Origin: Bacillaceae bacterium
Lineage (GTDB): Bacteria > Bacillota > Bacilli > Bacillales > Alkalibacillaceae
Reading direction: 5' to 3'
Assembly (NCBI GenBank): GCA_017656265.1
Contig: JACDOD010000001.1
Location: 496,001 to 560,000, forward strand
DNA: 64,000 bases
Shown: positions 40,207-49,740 of the stretch, piece after piece
Position numbering within the stretch: the first letter of the stretch is position 1
Layout: each line of letters starts with the position of its first letter
Translations under genes and position numbers: made by a program
Notes under the pieces: model-generated
What the model was told of the DNA's origin: nothing
The model's input: only the letters and a program-made list of their open reading frames with translations
The model's database searches: none

Positions 40207-40575
40207 ATGAGAATCGAAGGAACAGGACTTGAAGATTCAGTAATTGAATTGAAAGCATTAGATCACGTAATGATGAGCAATGGTTTCGTACGGGCTGCAG
40301 CCTGGGATTATGAACGAGTAACTTATGACTACAAAATTGATACCCCTGCTAAAAACGAAACCATTTACGTACGTGTTCAAGGATATGCAACTGAAGGGGA
40401 TGTTGACAGCGGCGATGCAGTCATCAGACTAGTGACTCCTCTGATCGGAAGACATTATTATCCTCACGGGGTAGAATATGGAGAAGAAGAATCTTTCCCA
40501 AATAACATTTTGGAAAAAGCCAAAACGCTTCTTAACCGTGTAAAAGATGAAGTTCACAGCTTAAAACAAGAATAA
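40207..40575 (+). CDS. YugN-like family protein (YlbA position)
   Basis: MRIEGTGLEDSVIELKALDHVM...; RBS GTGAGGTGA. Confidence 0.85.
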   Translation: MRIEGTGLEDSVIELKALDHVMMSNGFVRAAAWDYERVTYDYKIDTPAKNETIYVRVQGYATEGDVDSGDAVIRLVTPLIGRHYYPHGVEYGEEESFPNNILEKAKTLLNRVKDEVHSLKQE

Positions 40576-40604
40576 TTGCATCATGAACATGTTTTTAGTA
40601 ACAG

Positions 40605-40628
40605 ACCCCTTGCGTATTCGTAAGGGGT
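40605..40628 (+). terminator. Terminator downstream of yugN-like gene
   Basis: ACCCCTTGCG-TATT-CGTAAGGGGT-TTTG. Confidence 0.75.
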
Positions 40629-40796
40629 TTTGTCATAAATTAAAACGGAACCTGGTAAATAGAAGAAGTTGAATCCATTGTTCCACCATCAAACATTTCA
40701 AAAAATTTTTCATATACTTCCCTAATGTCTGTTCAAATCATGTACTTCATGCTATATTTTTCTTAGACTGTTTTTTGAAAGGAGTATCCGCAGCAA

Positions 40797-41855
40797 TTGT
40801 TTAAAAAAATCACGAAAAAGCAATGGACAATCATATTTATTATCTTATTAACCCTCATCGCTGGTTATTTCATTCTTCCTGTATCCATTCCATTAATTGT
40901 TGCCTATTTTACAGCTTTGCTCTTAAACCCTTTGATTCGTTTGTTTAGCAGTCGTTTCAAAATCAGCCGGAAATTCAGTGTCATCATCGTTTTTTTACTG
41001 TTTTTAATCTTGATGACCATAACCGGGCTTTATGTGGCGACCAAAGCAGTTGCACAAATGAATAAAATTGCTGAAAACGCCCCCGAATATATAAATAATG
41101 TCAGCGATTTTGTCGTTGACTGGCAAGAAAATCTGGATACCGTTACCAGGGATTTACCGCAGGATTTTATAGACCAAATCAATGACACCATTGAAAACAG
41201 TTTTAATACGATAAAAAAATTCTTTACTGATAATTTAACCATTGATAACATTGCGGAGTTTGCTGCGAAGATCCCGAATTATCTGGTCAGTATTCTTGTT
41301 TATTTAATTGCCTTATTTTTGTTTATGCTGGAATTGCCTAACTTAAAACAAAAGTTTTATAACTTTTTAACGGATGAAACCGCAGAAAAAGTACGCTTTA
41401 TGATTGCCCGCTTATCCTACGTTGTATTTGGATTCCTAAAAGCGCAATTTTTAGTAAGTCTGATCATTTTTGCAGTCAGCCTAATTGGTCTGCTCTATAT
41501 CGCACCGGATGTTGCAGTGATCATGTCACTGATTATCTGGTTAATTGATTTTATACCGATTATTGGTTCAATTGTGATCCTGGGACCATGGTCATTATAC
41601 ATGTTCCTGACCGGGGATCTCGTTATGGGAACCAAGCTAGCAATCCTGGCCATCATCTTACTGGCCATTCGCCGTACGGTTGAGCCTAAAGTGATGGGGC
41701 GACATATGGGTCTTTCCCCTCTTGCCACCTTGATTGCCATGTATTTAGGATTAAAGTTAATCGGGATTTTTGGATTTATTCTAGGCCCCCTGCTCCTGAT
41801 TGCTTTTAATTCTGCAAAAGAAGCAGGAATTATCAAAGTGAATTTCAAAATATAG
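40797..41855 (+). CDS. AI-2E/YtvI family membrane protein (TTG start)
   Basis: Polytopic AI-2E family pattern (LIAYLGLKLIGIFGFILGPLLL-like C-terminus); AAAGGAG upstream of TTG. Confidence 0.88.
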   Translation: MFKKITKKQWTIIFIILLTLIAGYFILPVSIPLIVAYFTALLLNPLIRLFSSRFKISRKFSVIIVFLLFLILMTITGLYVATKAVAQMNKIAENAPEYINNVSDFVVDWQENLDTVTRDLPQDFIDQINDTIENSFNTIKKFFTDNLTIDNIAEFAAKIPNYLVSILVYLIALFLFMLELPNLKQKFYNFLTDETAEKVRFMIARLSYVVFGFLKAQFLVSLIIFAVSLIGLLYIAPDVAVIMSLIIWLIDFIPIIGSIVILGPWSLYMFLTGDLVMGTKLAILAIILLAIRRTVEPKVMGRHMGLSPLATLIAMYLGLKLIGIFGFILGPLLLIAFNSAKEAGIIKVNFKI

Positions 41856-41876
41856 AATTCAGCAGCTGAAACTTAA

Positions 41877-41912
41877 AAAGCTAACTCCACCTATAACCTG
41901 GAGTTAGCTTTT
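41877..41912. terminator. Bidirectional terminator
   Basis: AAAAGCTAACTCCA-CCTATAACC-TGGAGTTAGCTTTT. Confidence 0.85.
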
Positions 41913-41925
41913 CTTCATAATATCA

Positions 41926-42435
41926 CTAACATAGATCTCCATTTAATTTTTCATAAATATAAAACGGATATTCATGTTTGATCATTTCAAAACCATTTTT
42001 TTCCAAAACTCGCTGAGAAGGAATATTATCCTGATCAGTAACAGCTTTAATGATATGGATGCTTTCATGGGAAAAAGCCCACTCGCAAATAGCTTTCAGC
42101 GCTTCAGAAGCATATCCTTTTTCGCGATATTCCCCGTTAATAAAATATCCTACTTCGACTGCTCCAGATTCATCAGGCAGCCCCTTAAACCCAATATCTC
42201 CAATCACACTTTTAGTTTCATTAAGGATCACCCACGGACCATAACCAATAACGTCGGGGTTATTATGTAAATCTTCAGCATAAAGGGGCAGCAATGATTT
42301 TAAGCCATCATGAGGCCAATCATAACGAATGGGAGACTGATTACGTTTAAAAAATTCTGGCGGATGATGAATGAGGTCATATGCATCCGCCTTTGATATA
42401 GGGAACAGCATTAAACGTTTCGTTAAAATTTTCAT
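41926..42435 (-). CDS. GNAT family N-acetyltransferase (RimJ/RimL-like)
   Basis: EVGYFINGEYREKGYASEALKAICEWAF, NIPSQRVLEKNGFEMI; start revised from 42450. Confidence 0.93.
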   Translation of the reverse strand: MKILTKRLMLFPISKADAYDLIHHPPEFFKRNQSPIRYDWPHDGLKSLLPLYAEDLHNNPDVIGYGPWVILNETKSVIGDIGFKGLPDESGAVEVGYFINGEYREKGYASEALKAICEWAFSHESIHIIKAVTDQDNIPSQRVLEKNGFEMIKHEYPFYIYEKLNGDLC

Positions 42436-42456
42436 GACCGCCTCCTGCATCCCAGG

Positions 42457-42915
42457 TTAAAAACCCAAAATCGCTTTTATTAAACTTGTTGTTTCTCCGC
42501 CATCATAAATGATGTATAACAACAAATATACAACGATACCCGTAGAGGCTGTAAAAAACCACACAATACTTGTCACAGGACCAATTTTACGGTGTTTTTT
42601 TATGTTTCGCTTAAAGGCTAGATAAAGAGTGACAAGCCCAAAAATTGCTCCTGCTGTAGCCAGGAAGATGTGAAAAATGAGAAAAACCGTATAGTATATT
42701 TTCACATCATCCGGACCGCCAAAGCTTGTATTTCCGACAAAAACTGTTCTCGACAAATAAATCAAAAAAAACAAGAGTGCCGAAACGGCAGCTGCAATCA
42801 TTACTTTTTTATGAGCTTCTTTATTGTTTCTGGCAATTAGTACCCATCCAATGGCCACAAGAATAGCGCTTAATACAATAAAACTTGTACTTAATGTTGG
42901 TAATACTGGCATCAT
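42457..42915 (-). CDS. ctaM: DUF420 family protein, likely cytochrome aa3 assembly factor CtaM (YozB)
   Basis: Four-TM DUF420 protein next to ctaG. Confidence 0.85.
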   Translation of the reverse strand: MMPVLPTLSTSFIVLSAILVAIGWVLIARNNKEAHKKVMIAAAVSALLFFLIYLSRTVFVGNTSFGGPDDVKIYYTVFLIFHIFLATAGAIFGLVTLYLAFKRNIKKHRKIGPVTSIVWFFTASTGIVVYLLLYIIYDGGETTSLIKAILGF

Positions 42916-42952
42916 TTCCCCACCTCTTTATCACGATCAGTTTAACATAGAA

Positions 42953-42984
42953 AATCCCCTGTTACCCCAATTATAACAGGGGAC
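42953..42984 (-). terminator. Terminator downstream of ctaG
   Basis: TCCCCTGTTA ... TAACAGGGGA hairpin. Confidence 0.7.
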
Positions 42985-43004
42985 TTTCCTGCACCTCGGT
43001 CTCT

Positions 43005-43898
43005 CTATGATTGATTTGGAATTGGATCAATCGCCCGGTTCTCCTTTTTATACCAGTTGAAAAACACATGCCCAAGGATTATGCCATAAATGATTTCCTG
43101 AAGCACCTTCATGATAATGCCACCAGCTTGCTGATCATATTTAATCTCAATGCCTGTAAATAATTCTGGACCGCTCAGGCTAAGTCCCTGAAGAACTTCA
43201 ACAGGTACACAAAGACTTAATGCATCGACCCATGCCTGAACATCAGAATAGGTTGCATACAATGGGTTTTCGGCAAAAATAATCAAACCGCAGGCAGGTG
43301 TGATCAATACACCATTGGCAAAAATGTAAAAAATCTTATAAAGAGAATTTTGGATCTGTTTTTCCTCTAAAGGCGAGAACAGCGGCCACCACATGCAAAA
43401 GGCAGAAAATAAAATGATGGTCGAAATAATGGCATGAGCTACATCATGGCTTTTCGAAAAATCCAATATGGCCGGGATGTGATAAATCGAAAACAGTCCG
43501 TTAAAGAGTAAAATAGCTACAAGCGGTTTAGTTAAAACTCCAAGTATTACATTTAATAGTTTAACTTGAAAAACCTTTTCCCAAACCCATTTAGGAATGC
43601 CGATCATAACAAAAATCGGAAACACTAAAAAGTAAAATGCCATCTGTACCATATGTGCCATCAAAGATATGTGGGACAATAAGTCAATCGGCGACCCCTT
43701 TATTACGTACAAAAGCACCATAGCCAGGTAAAAAAATGTTTGCTGGCTCCTCGTTGGCAGCGGGGCTTCCTTAGAAAATTTATGACGATATGGACCGGTC
43801 ACCAGATAATATAATAGTGCAAGTCCTAAAACAAACAAAAAATAATAAGGGCTCCATAAAGCACGAAATCCAAAAACTTCGATTTTGCCTAAGAACAT
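43005..43898 (-). CDS. ctaG: Cytochrome c oxidase assembly factor CtaG
   Basis: Polytopic CtaG family; downstream of ctaF. Confidence 0.95.
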   Translation of the reverse strand: MFLGKIEVFGFRALWSPYYFLFVLGLALLYYLVTGPYRHKFSKEAPLPTRSQQTFFYLAMVLLYVIKGSPIDLLSHISLMAHMVQMAFYFLVFPIFVMIGIPKWVWEKVFQVKLLNVILGVLTKPLVAILLFNGLFSIYHIPAILDFSKSHDVAHAIISTIILFSAFCMWWPLFSPLEEKQIQNSLYKIFYIFANGVLITPACGLIIFAENPLYATYSDVQAWVDALSLCVPVEVLQGLSLSGPELFTGIEIKYDQQAGGIIMKVLQEIIYGIILGHVFFNWYKKENRAIDPIPNQS

Positions 43899-44010
43899 CT
43901 GCTGTCACTCCACCTACTATATTATTCAAGTTTATTATACCCCATTTGGAGGCCATTAACGAAAAATATGTTCATCGTCATAAAATTGTCATGAATCATA
44001 CCACAAAAGA

Positions 44011-44120
44011 CTCGAAAGCGCCCCGTTTAGCCCCGAAAACGGCTGGAGGGCCACCGAGGAGGCTGTCGCCGCCGCAGGGGGTCCGAAGCCGCTCGAGGGG
44101 CTGGGCGCTGAAGCTGGACA
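44011..44120. repeat. GC-rich intergenic repeat element with imperfect inverted ends (AGCGCC..AGCCCC / GGGGCT..GGCGCT)
   Basis: Sharp GC-rich island between ctaG and ctaF; nested inverted ends at 44017-44034 and 44097-44109. Confidence 0.65.
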
Positions 44121-44183
44121 ATAACATACCTTCATCTGAAAAAGATAATCGAACCTAAATTTTATACTTTTTTAGCTTCAAAT

Positions 44184-44216
44184 AAAAAATCGAGGGATAC
44201 GATCCCCCGATTTTTT
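44184..44216 (-). terminator. Terminator downstream of ctaF
   Basis: AAAAAATCGGGGGA-TCGTA-TCCCTCGATTTTTT. Confidence 0.85.
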
Positions 44217-44221
44217 ATCAT

Positions 44222-44542
44222 TTACCACCATACAATCGTTGTCAAACCTAAAACGGTTAATGCAGCAGCAAACACACCAGAATAAATCATCAGTGCCGGC
44301 ATTTCATGTCCCTTTTGATTCATGTGCATAAAGTAGTAAAGCTGGAACAGAAACTGGACTACTGCAAGGACTAAAATAACAGGAATTGTGAAATATTTAC
44401 TGAATCCACCTGCTACAAGACCAAAAGCAATAATGGTAAAAATGATCATCATAGCAAAGGTTATAACCTGATGCTTCATTTCTTCTTTATGTTTTTCTTT
44501 ATAAAATTGTTCAGAATGTGCGGAATTGGTGTTTTTAGACAT
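44222..44542 (-). CDS. ctaF: Cytochrome c oxidase subunit IVB (CtaF)
   Basis: Three-TM subunit after ctaE. Confidence 0.94.
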   Translation of the reverse strand: MSKNTNSAHSEQFYKEKHKEEMKHQVITFAMMIIFTIIAFGLVAGGFSKYFTIPVILVLAVVQFLFQLYYFMHMNQKGHEMPALMIYSGVFAAALTVLGLTTIVWW

Positions 44543-44545
44543 TCT

Positions 44546-45175
44546 TTACGCCACCTTTCCCATCAGATAAACAACAGTAAAGATGAATACCCAAACGACG
44601 TCAATGAAGTGCCAGTACAGGCTGGCTATATAAAATTTAGGTGCATTGTAAAGGTTTAGTCCACGTTTTGCGTTACGGATCATAAGAGTTGTAATCCATA
44701 ACAGACCAAACACCACGTGTCCCCCGTGAAAACCTACAAGCGTATAGAATGCAGAACCAAATGCATGAGCAGTAAACGTATGATGATATTCATGCACATA
44801 ATGATAGAACTCGTAAATTTCGCATCCTAAAAAGCCTAAACCTAACAGAACAGTTACACCTAACCACAGCTGCATTTTCTTAAAGTCATGGTTTTTCATG
44901 TGATACATTGCATAAACACTGGTTAATGAACTTGTTAAAAGCAGGACGGTCATGATAAATACAAGTTCAAGTCCATAGAGTTCTGTTGTGGGAACACCTT
45001 CAGTTCCGCCAAAAGAGTTTTTCAATGCAAGATAGGTACCGAACAAGCTCGCAAATAAGACGGTTTCACCACCAAGGAAAAACCAGAAACCTAAAAACTT
45101 ATTTTTACCTTCAAGGGTGGCCTTCTCGGGCTCGTGCGGTAAATTATCAGACCTCAGCATATCGTCATGTGTCAT
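44546..45175 (-). CDS. ctaE: Cytochrome c oxidase subunit III (CtaE)
   Basis: LGFWFFLGGETVLFASLFGTYLAL; WHFIDVVWVFIFTVVYL. Confidence 0.97.
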   Translation of the reverse strand: MTHDDMLRSDNLPHEPEKATLEGKNKFLGFWFFLGGETVLFASLFGTYLALKNSFGGTEGVPTTELYGLELVFIMTVLLLTSSLTSVYAMYHMKNHDFKKMQLWLGVTVLLGLGFLGCEIYEFYHYVHEYHHTFTAHAFGSAFYTLVGFHGGHVVFGLLWITTLMIRNAKRGLNLYNAPKFYIASLYWHFIDVVWVFIFTVVYLMGKVA

Positions 45176-47034
45176 TTAACCCCAGCCCCCTTATCTTCTA
45201 AATCTTCTTTATGAATATGATAACCTAAATCATCTTTAATGGAACGTAAGAACATGGTTCCAAGCGTAATGGCAAATCCAATAATGGCAACAATCCACCA
45301 GCTGTTATTGTCGACCTGGAAGATAACTCCAATTCCTGCGATAAACAGTCCTAAGGACATCATAAACGGCAGGAAGGATGAGTTAGGCATATGAATGTCT
45401 CCTAAAGGCTCAGCTGGTGTCATCTTACCGTTACCTTCCATTTTTTCTATCCATAACGGGTCAAGACCGCGCACAAGCGGAATTTGCTTAAAGTTGTATT
45501 CCGGTGTCGGGTTCGGAATTGCCCATTCAAGAGTACGCGCATCCCATGGATCTCCAGATACTTTTTCATTACGTACTGATGTAATAATAATGTTCCAGAC
45601 AAACAGGATTGCTCCGGCTGCCATGAAGAAGGCACCGATCGTACTGATTAGGTTACCTGTATCCAATCCCTGATCAGGCAAGAACTTCCAGTAACGGCGC
45701 GGCATTCCCATCAGACCAAGGAAATGCTGAATAAAGAACGTTAAATGGAACCCGATAAAGAATAGCCAGAACGTCCATTTTCCTAGCTTTTCATCAAGCA
45801 TAGTTCCAAACATTCTTGGCCACCAATATGTTAACCCTGCTAACACACCGAATACAACCCCACCTACAATGACGTAGTGGAAGTGACCGACAACAAAATA
45901 GCTGTCATGATATTGCAGGTCAGCTGCTGCTGTTGCAAGCATTACCCCTGTCATACCTCCAATTGTAAATGAAGGGATAAATCCAAGAGCATACAGCATT
46001 GGAGTGGTGATACGGATATTCCCGCCCCACATGGTCAATAACCAGTTAAAGATCTTGATACCAGTAGGTACAGCAATAGCCATTGTTGCTACAGCAAAAA
46101 TGGAGTTAGCAATTGGCCCAAGACCAACTGTAAACATGTGGTGAGCCCATACCATGAATCCCAAGAAAGCAATTAACACAGTTGCAAAGACCATGGATGA
46201 GTATCCGAATAAACGTTTCTTAGAGAATGTTGGGATAACTTCACTGAATACACCGAAAGCAGGCAACACCAGAATATAAACTTCCGGGTGACCAAAGATC
46301 CAGAATAAGTGCTCCCAGATAATCACGTTACCGCCCATTTCAGGCTTGAAGAAGTTCGCTCCAAACAAGCGGTCAAATGTCATTTCAAACAAGCCGACTG
46401 TCAATGCCGGGAATGCAAATAGAATAAGAATACTTGCAACAAACGTAGTCCATGTGAACAATGGCATACGCATATATGTCATTCCAGGTGCACGCATATT
46501 AATAATAGTAACGATAAAGTTAATCCCCGCCATCAGCGTACCGAAACCTGAAATCTGTAAACCTACAGCATAGAAATCAACGCCATGTCCCGGTGAAATA
46601 ATAGATAACGGTGCATATGCGGTCCAGCCAGCATCAGGTGCACCTGTTACGAACCATGAAAGGTTCAGTAAAATTCCACCAAAAGCAAAAAGCCAGAATC
46701 CAAGTGCATTTACAAATGGGAATGCAACGTCACGGGCACCGATTTGCAAAGGCACGACTGCGTTCATTAATGCAAATAATAATGGCATGGCCGCAAGGAA
46801 AATCATCGTTGTTCCATGCATGGTCATAACTTCATTGTAAAACTGCGCAGAAATAAATTCATTATCAGGACTGATTAACTGAATACGGATCAGCATAGCT
46901 TCTAGTCCGCCGAGAACAAAGAAGAAACCACCGCCAATTAAATACAGAATGGCGATTTTCTTGTGGTCCACCGTGGTTAAATAATCCCACAGGACGGCAC
47001 CAAAGCCACGCTTTTCAGCTGCATGAGTACTCAC
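45172..47034 (-). CDS. ctaD: Cytochrome c oxidase subunit I (CtaD)
   Basis: WEHLFWIFGHPEVYILVLPAFG, HHMFTVG, heme/Cu ligands. Confidence 0.99.
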   Translation of the reverse strand: MSTHAAEKRGFGAVLWDYLTTVDHKKIAILYLIGGGFFFVLGGLEAMLIRIQLISPDNEFISAQFYNEVMTMHGTTMIFLAAMPLLFALMNAVVPLQIGARDVAFPFVNALGFWLFAFGGILLNLSWFVTGAPDAGWTAYAPLSIISPGHGVDFYAVGLQISGFGTLMAGINFIVTIINMRAPGMTYMRMPLFTWTTFVASILILFAFPALTVGLFEMTFDRLFGANFFKPEMGGNVIIWEHLFWIFGHPEVYILVLPAFGVFSEVIPTFSKKRLFGYSSMVFATVLIAFLGFMVWAHHMFTVGLGPIANSIFAVATMAIAVPTGIKIFNWLLTMWGGNIRITTPMLYALGFIPSFTIGGMTGVMLATAAADLQYHDSYFVVGHFHYVIVGGVVFGVLAGLTYWWPRMFGTMLDEKLGKWTFWLFFIGFHLTFFIQHFLGLMGMPRRYWKFLPDQGLDTGNLISTIGAFFMAAGAILFVWNIIITSVRNEKVSGDPWDARTLEWAIPNPTPEYNFKQIPLVRGLDPLWIEKMEGNGKMTPAEPLGDIHMPNSSFLPFMMSLGLFIAGIGVIFQVDNNSWWIVAIIGFAITLGTMFLRSIKDDLGYHIHKEDLEDKGAGVK

Positions 47035-47095
47035 GCTATGAAACCTCCCTTAATCCTAGTAGTTACTTCTAAAGAACACATGCAATCAATCAACA

Positions 47096-48226
47096 TTATT
47101 CTTGATCTTGTGTATTCTCTTCGTTATTATTTTCATCTTTCTGAGATTTTATATAATCGCCATCTTCTGCGTCATCTAATCCGATTTCGCTAGGCTTTAA
47201 TGTCATCAGATATTCTGCAATTTTACCAGCTTCCTCTTCTGAAAGTGCTGGATAATTATTTGACATTTTGTTTCCAGGTTTATATTTTTCTGGATCCATT
47301 AGCCAATTGACAATGTTTTCTTTATTGTAATCCATAATTCCCGCTACTGTCGTACGGTCACCAAAAGACGTCAGGTTTGGCCCGACAGCGACAGGTGATG
47401 AGCCCACAGCGTGACAAGCTGCACAGCTGTTTTGCTGGAATAATTCTTTACCTTCTTTAGCAACAACTGTTTCTGGTTCTTCATCTGGATTTACATTTTG
47501 CATATCTTCAACCCATTGTTCAAATTCCCCAGGGCTTACAGCAACAACTTTAAAGTCCATAAGTGAGTGTGATGGACCACAAAGTTCAGCGCATTTACCC
47601 CAGTAAACGCCCTCTTCATAAGCGTGAATCCACATTTCGTTTTTGTTTTCAATTGGGTTGGTATCCATTTTTCCTGAAATAGTTGGTATCCAGAATGAAT
47701 GAATAACATCCTTTGAAGTCAATTCAAGATATACACGCTGGTCTGTTGGAATATAAAGTTCCTGACTGGTCTGAATGTTTAAATCTTTGTAATCAAAATG
47801 CCACCAGTACTGCTGACCAGTAACCTCAATCCAAATTGCATCTTCCTGGTCTTCAGGAACATTTTTTGTATCAGATAGTGCAAATGTGTACTGTACAGTA
47901 GGCACAGCAAGAATTAGAAGTAGAATAATCGGGATAACAGTCCAGATTGTTTCCAGTACATGGCTTCCTTCCGTCTGTTTTGGAATATGATCTTCCTGCC
48001 CTTTCTTTTGACGGAATTTAAGCACAACATAAATGTAAATGACCATTACAACCAGGAAGACGAAAATCATAATGCCAATACTTAATAACATCAGGTTAAA
48101 CAGCATTTCTGAGCCTTCGCCTTTAGGCTGCAATGCACTTAAGTAGGGTTTCCCGCATCCTGAAAGAAGTAGGGTTAATCCACTTAATAAGAACAGAGCG
48201 CGAAACCGTCCCATCCATCCTTTCAT
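47096..48226 (-). CDS. ctaC: Cytochrome c oxidase subunit II with fused cytochrome c domain (caa3 type)
   Basis: CuA motif GKCAELCGPSHSLM; heme c motif CAACH. Confidence 0.98.
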   Translation of the reverse strand: MKGWMGRFRALFLLSGLTLLLSGCGKPYLSALQPKGEGSEMLFNLMLLSIGIMIFVFLVVMVIYIYVVLKFRQKKGQEDHIPKQTEGSHVLETIWTVIPIILLLILAVPTVQYTFALSDTKNVPEDQEDAIWIEVTGQQYWWHFDYKDLNIQTSQELYIPTDQRVYLELTSKDVIHSFWIPTISGKMDTNPIENKNEMWIHAYEEGVYWGKCAELCGPSHSLMDFKVVAVSPGEFEQWVEDMQNVNPDEEPETVVAKEGKELFQQNSCAACHAVGSSPVAVGPNLTSFGDRTTVAGIMDYNKENIVNWLMDPEKYKPGNKMSNNYPALSEEEAGKIAEYLMTLKPSEIGLDDAEDGDYIKSQKDENNNEENTQDQE

Positions 48227-48282
48227 GATTGATACCTCTCTTTCTCTTTTTAATAAATCTAATGTTGTAAAAATTTATAAAG

Positions 48283-48314
48283 AATCAGGAAAGACAAAGT
48301 TGTTTTTCCTGATT
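48283..48314. terminator. Terminator-like hairpin between ctaB and ctaC
   Basis: AATCAGGAAA ... TTTCCTGATT. Confidence 0.6.
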
Positions 48315-48316
48315 TT

Positions 48317-49258
48317 TTAATAATTAAACGGCAGCGTTACGATGACCATCGTGAGAAATAGAATAGTCAAGTAATTTAATGAAAAAACAAACATCCATTT
48401 TGCCCACTTCAGATCATCTTTCATAAAAAATCCCAAGATGGCAAGTGCCAGCCACGCTGCATTCAGCAAAGTTGCTATGATCAGAAAAACACTTCCAAGT
48501 GAACCCAGATAAAATGGCAGTGGTAGCAGAACGGCTATATACACGGTTATTTGCCTTTTTGTAATTGAAAACCCGTGGACAACCGGAAGCATCGGAATTC
48601 CTGCTTCTTTATATTCTTTTTTCTTCATCATGGCCAGTGCCAAAAAATGTGGAGGCTGCCAGATAAACATAATAAGAAACAGAATCAATGCAACAGGATG
48701 AAAAGTTGGATCAATAGCTGTCCATCCGATCACAGGAGGAACTGCTCCTGAGAAGCTACCAATAATGGTATTGAGCGTATATCTCCGTTTTGACCACATT
48801 GTATATAACACCACGTAGGTGAACCAGCCAAAAAATGCGATAGCTGCTGCCAGTGGTGTTGTGAACAATAATAAAACAAGACCTAAAACCGTAAAGGCTA
48901 TCCCCATAAATAATATGGAAGATAAACCAATGGTTCCTGTAACGGTCGGTCTTTTTTTGGTCCTGGACATCACGTGGTCGATGTCGCGGTCCACATAATT
49001 ATTTATTACACAGCCCCCAGCAATAACGAAGGCTGTTCCAATCATGGTTAGAAGGAAGATGTGCCATACATCAAAAAATGATGTATTGGTATAATACAAA
49101 GCAAGCCAAAAACCGGCAAAAGTAGTAATAAGATTCGAATTAATGATACCGATTTTGATTAATGCTAAAAAGTCTGACCATAAACTGGAAGAACCATCTT
49201 TTGCTGATGCTTTATTGACAAGTGACGATGATGTATCGAAAGTTCTTGGGTTATTCAT
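48317..49258 (-). CDS. ctaB: Protoheme IX farnesyltransferase (heme o synthase)
   Basis: NNYVDRDIDHVMSRTKKRP UbiA motif; start revised to MNNPRTF at 49258 (track 49312). Confidence 0.96.
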   Translation of the reverse strand: MNNPRTFDTSSSLVNKASAKDGSSSLWSDFLALIKIGIINSNLITTFAGFWLALYYTNTSFFDVWHIFLLTMIGTAFVIAGGCVINNYVDRDIDHVMSRTKKRPTVTGTIGLSSILFMGIAFTVLGLVLLLFTTPLAAAIAFFGWFTYVVLYTMWSKRRYTLNTIIGSFSGAVPPVIGWTAIDPTFHPVALILFLIMFIWQPPHFLALAMMKKKEYKEAGIPMLPVVHGFSITKRQITVYIAVLLPLPFYLGSLGSVFLIIATLLNAAWLALAILGFFMKDDLKWAKWMFVFSLNYLTILFLTMVIVTLPFNY

Positions 49259-49643
49259 AACATTCGTCCTTCCTCTCAGTGCCATGATCGGCACAGGAAA
49301 ATTATGGGTCAATTACCAACAAAAATTCATCAACTATTTTCCCCAAAATTCGCTAAAACACACACATTAATTGTATCATGGAAAACCGTTTACATCTATC
49401 TAGAATAAAAAATAAAATTCACAGGTATGACACATTTTAATGTTGGAAATCATGATTTTGTATAGTTCATTTACATTTATTTAATCATATATTTTGACGT
49501 AAGATGTGACAAAACTTTGAACATTCCTTTACAAAATAAAAATTGTGAATAGGTTTAATCCCCTATTTATTTCTAGCAAACTAGAGTGGACATTGCAAGG
49601 TTTTTTTAGTGTCAACTTATTAAAACCCTTCCTGCACCGTCAA

Positions 49644-49665
49644 ATTTTTGTAACATTTTTGTAAC
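49644..49665 (+). promoter_or_regulatory. Perfect tandem 11-bp repeat upstream of ctaA promoter
   Basis: ATTTTTGTAAC-ATTTTTGTAAC; just upstream of candidate -35 TTGCCT (49674) / -10 TAATAT (49697). Confidence 0.5.
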
Positions 49666-49740
49666 GATTTTTTTTGCCTGATGGAACAATTTATATTAAT
49701 ATGGACATAGTTAATTTGCGCTGGAATGTGAGGTGTTGAC

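Noticed and set aside
43790-44158. 122-aa plus-strand ORF crossing ctaG 5' end and the GC-rich element
   Set aside because: Overlaps ctaG and reads through the repeat; low-complexity PPRRLSPPQG segment is a by-product of the GC-rich repeat.
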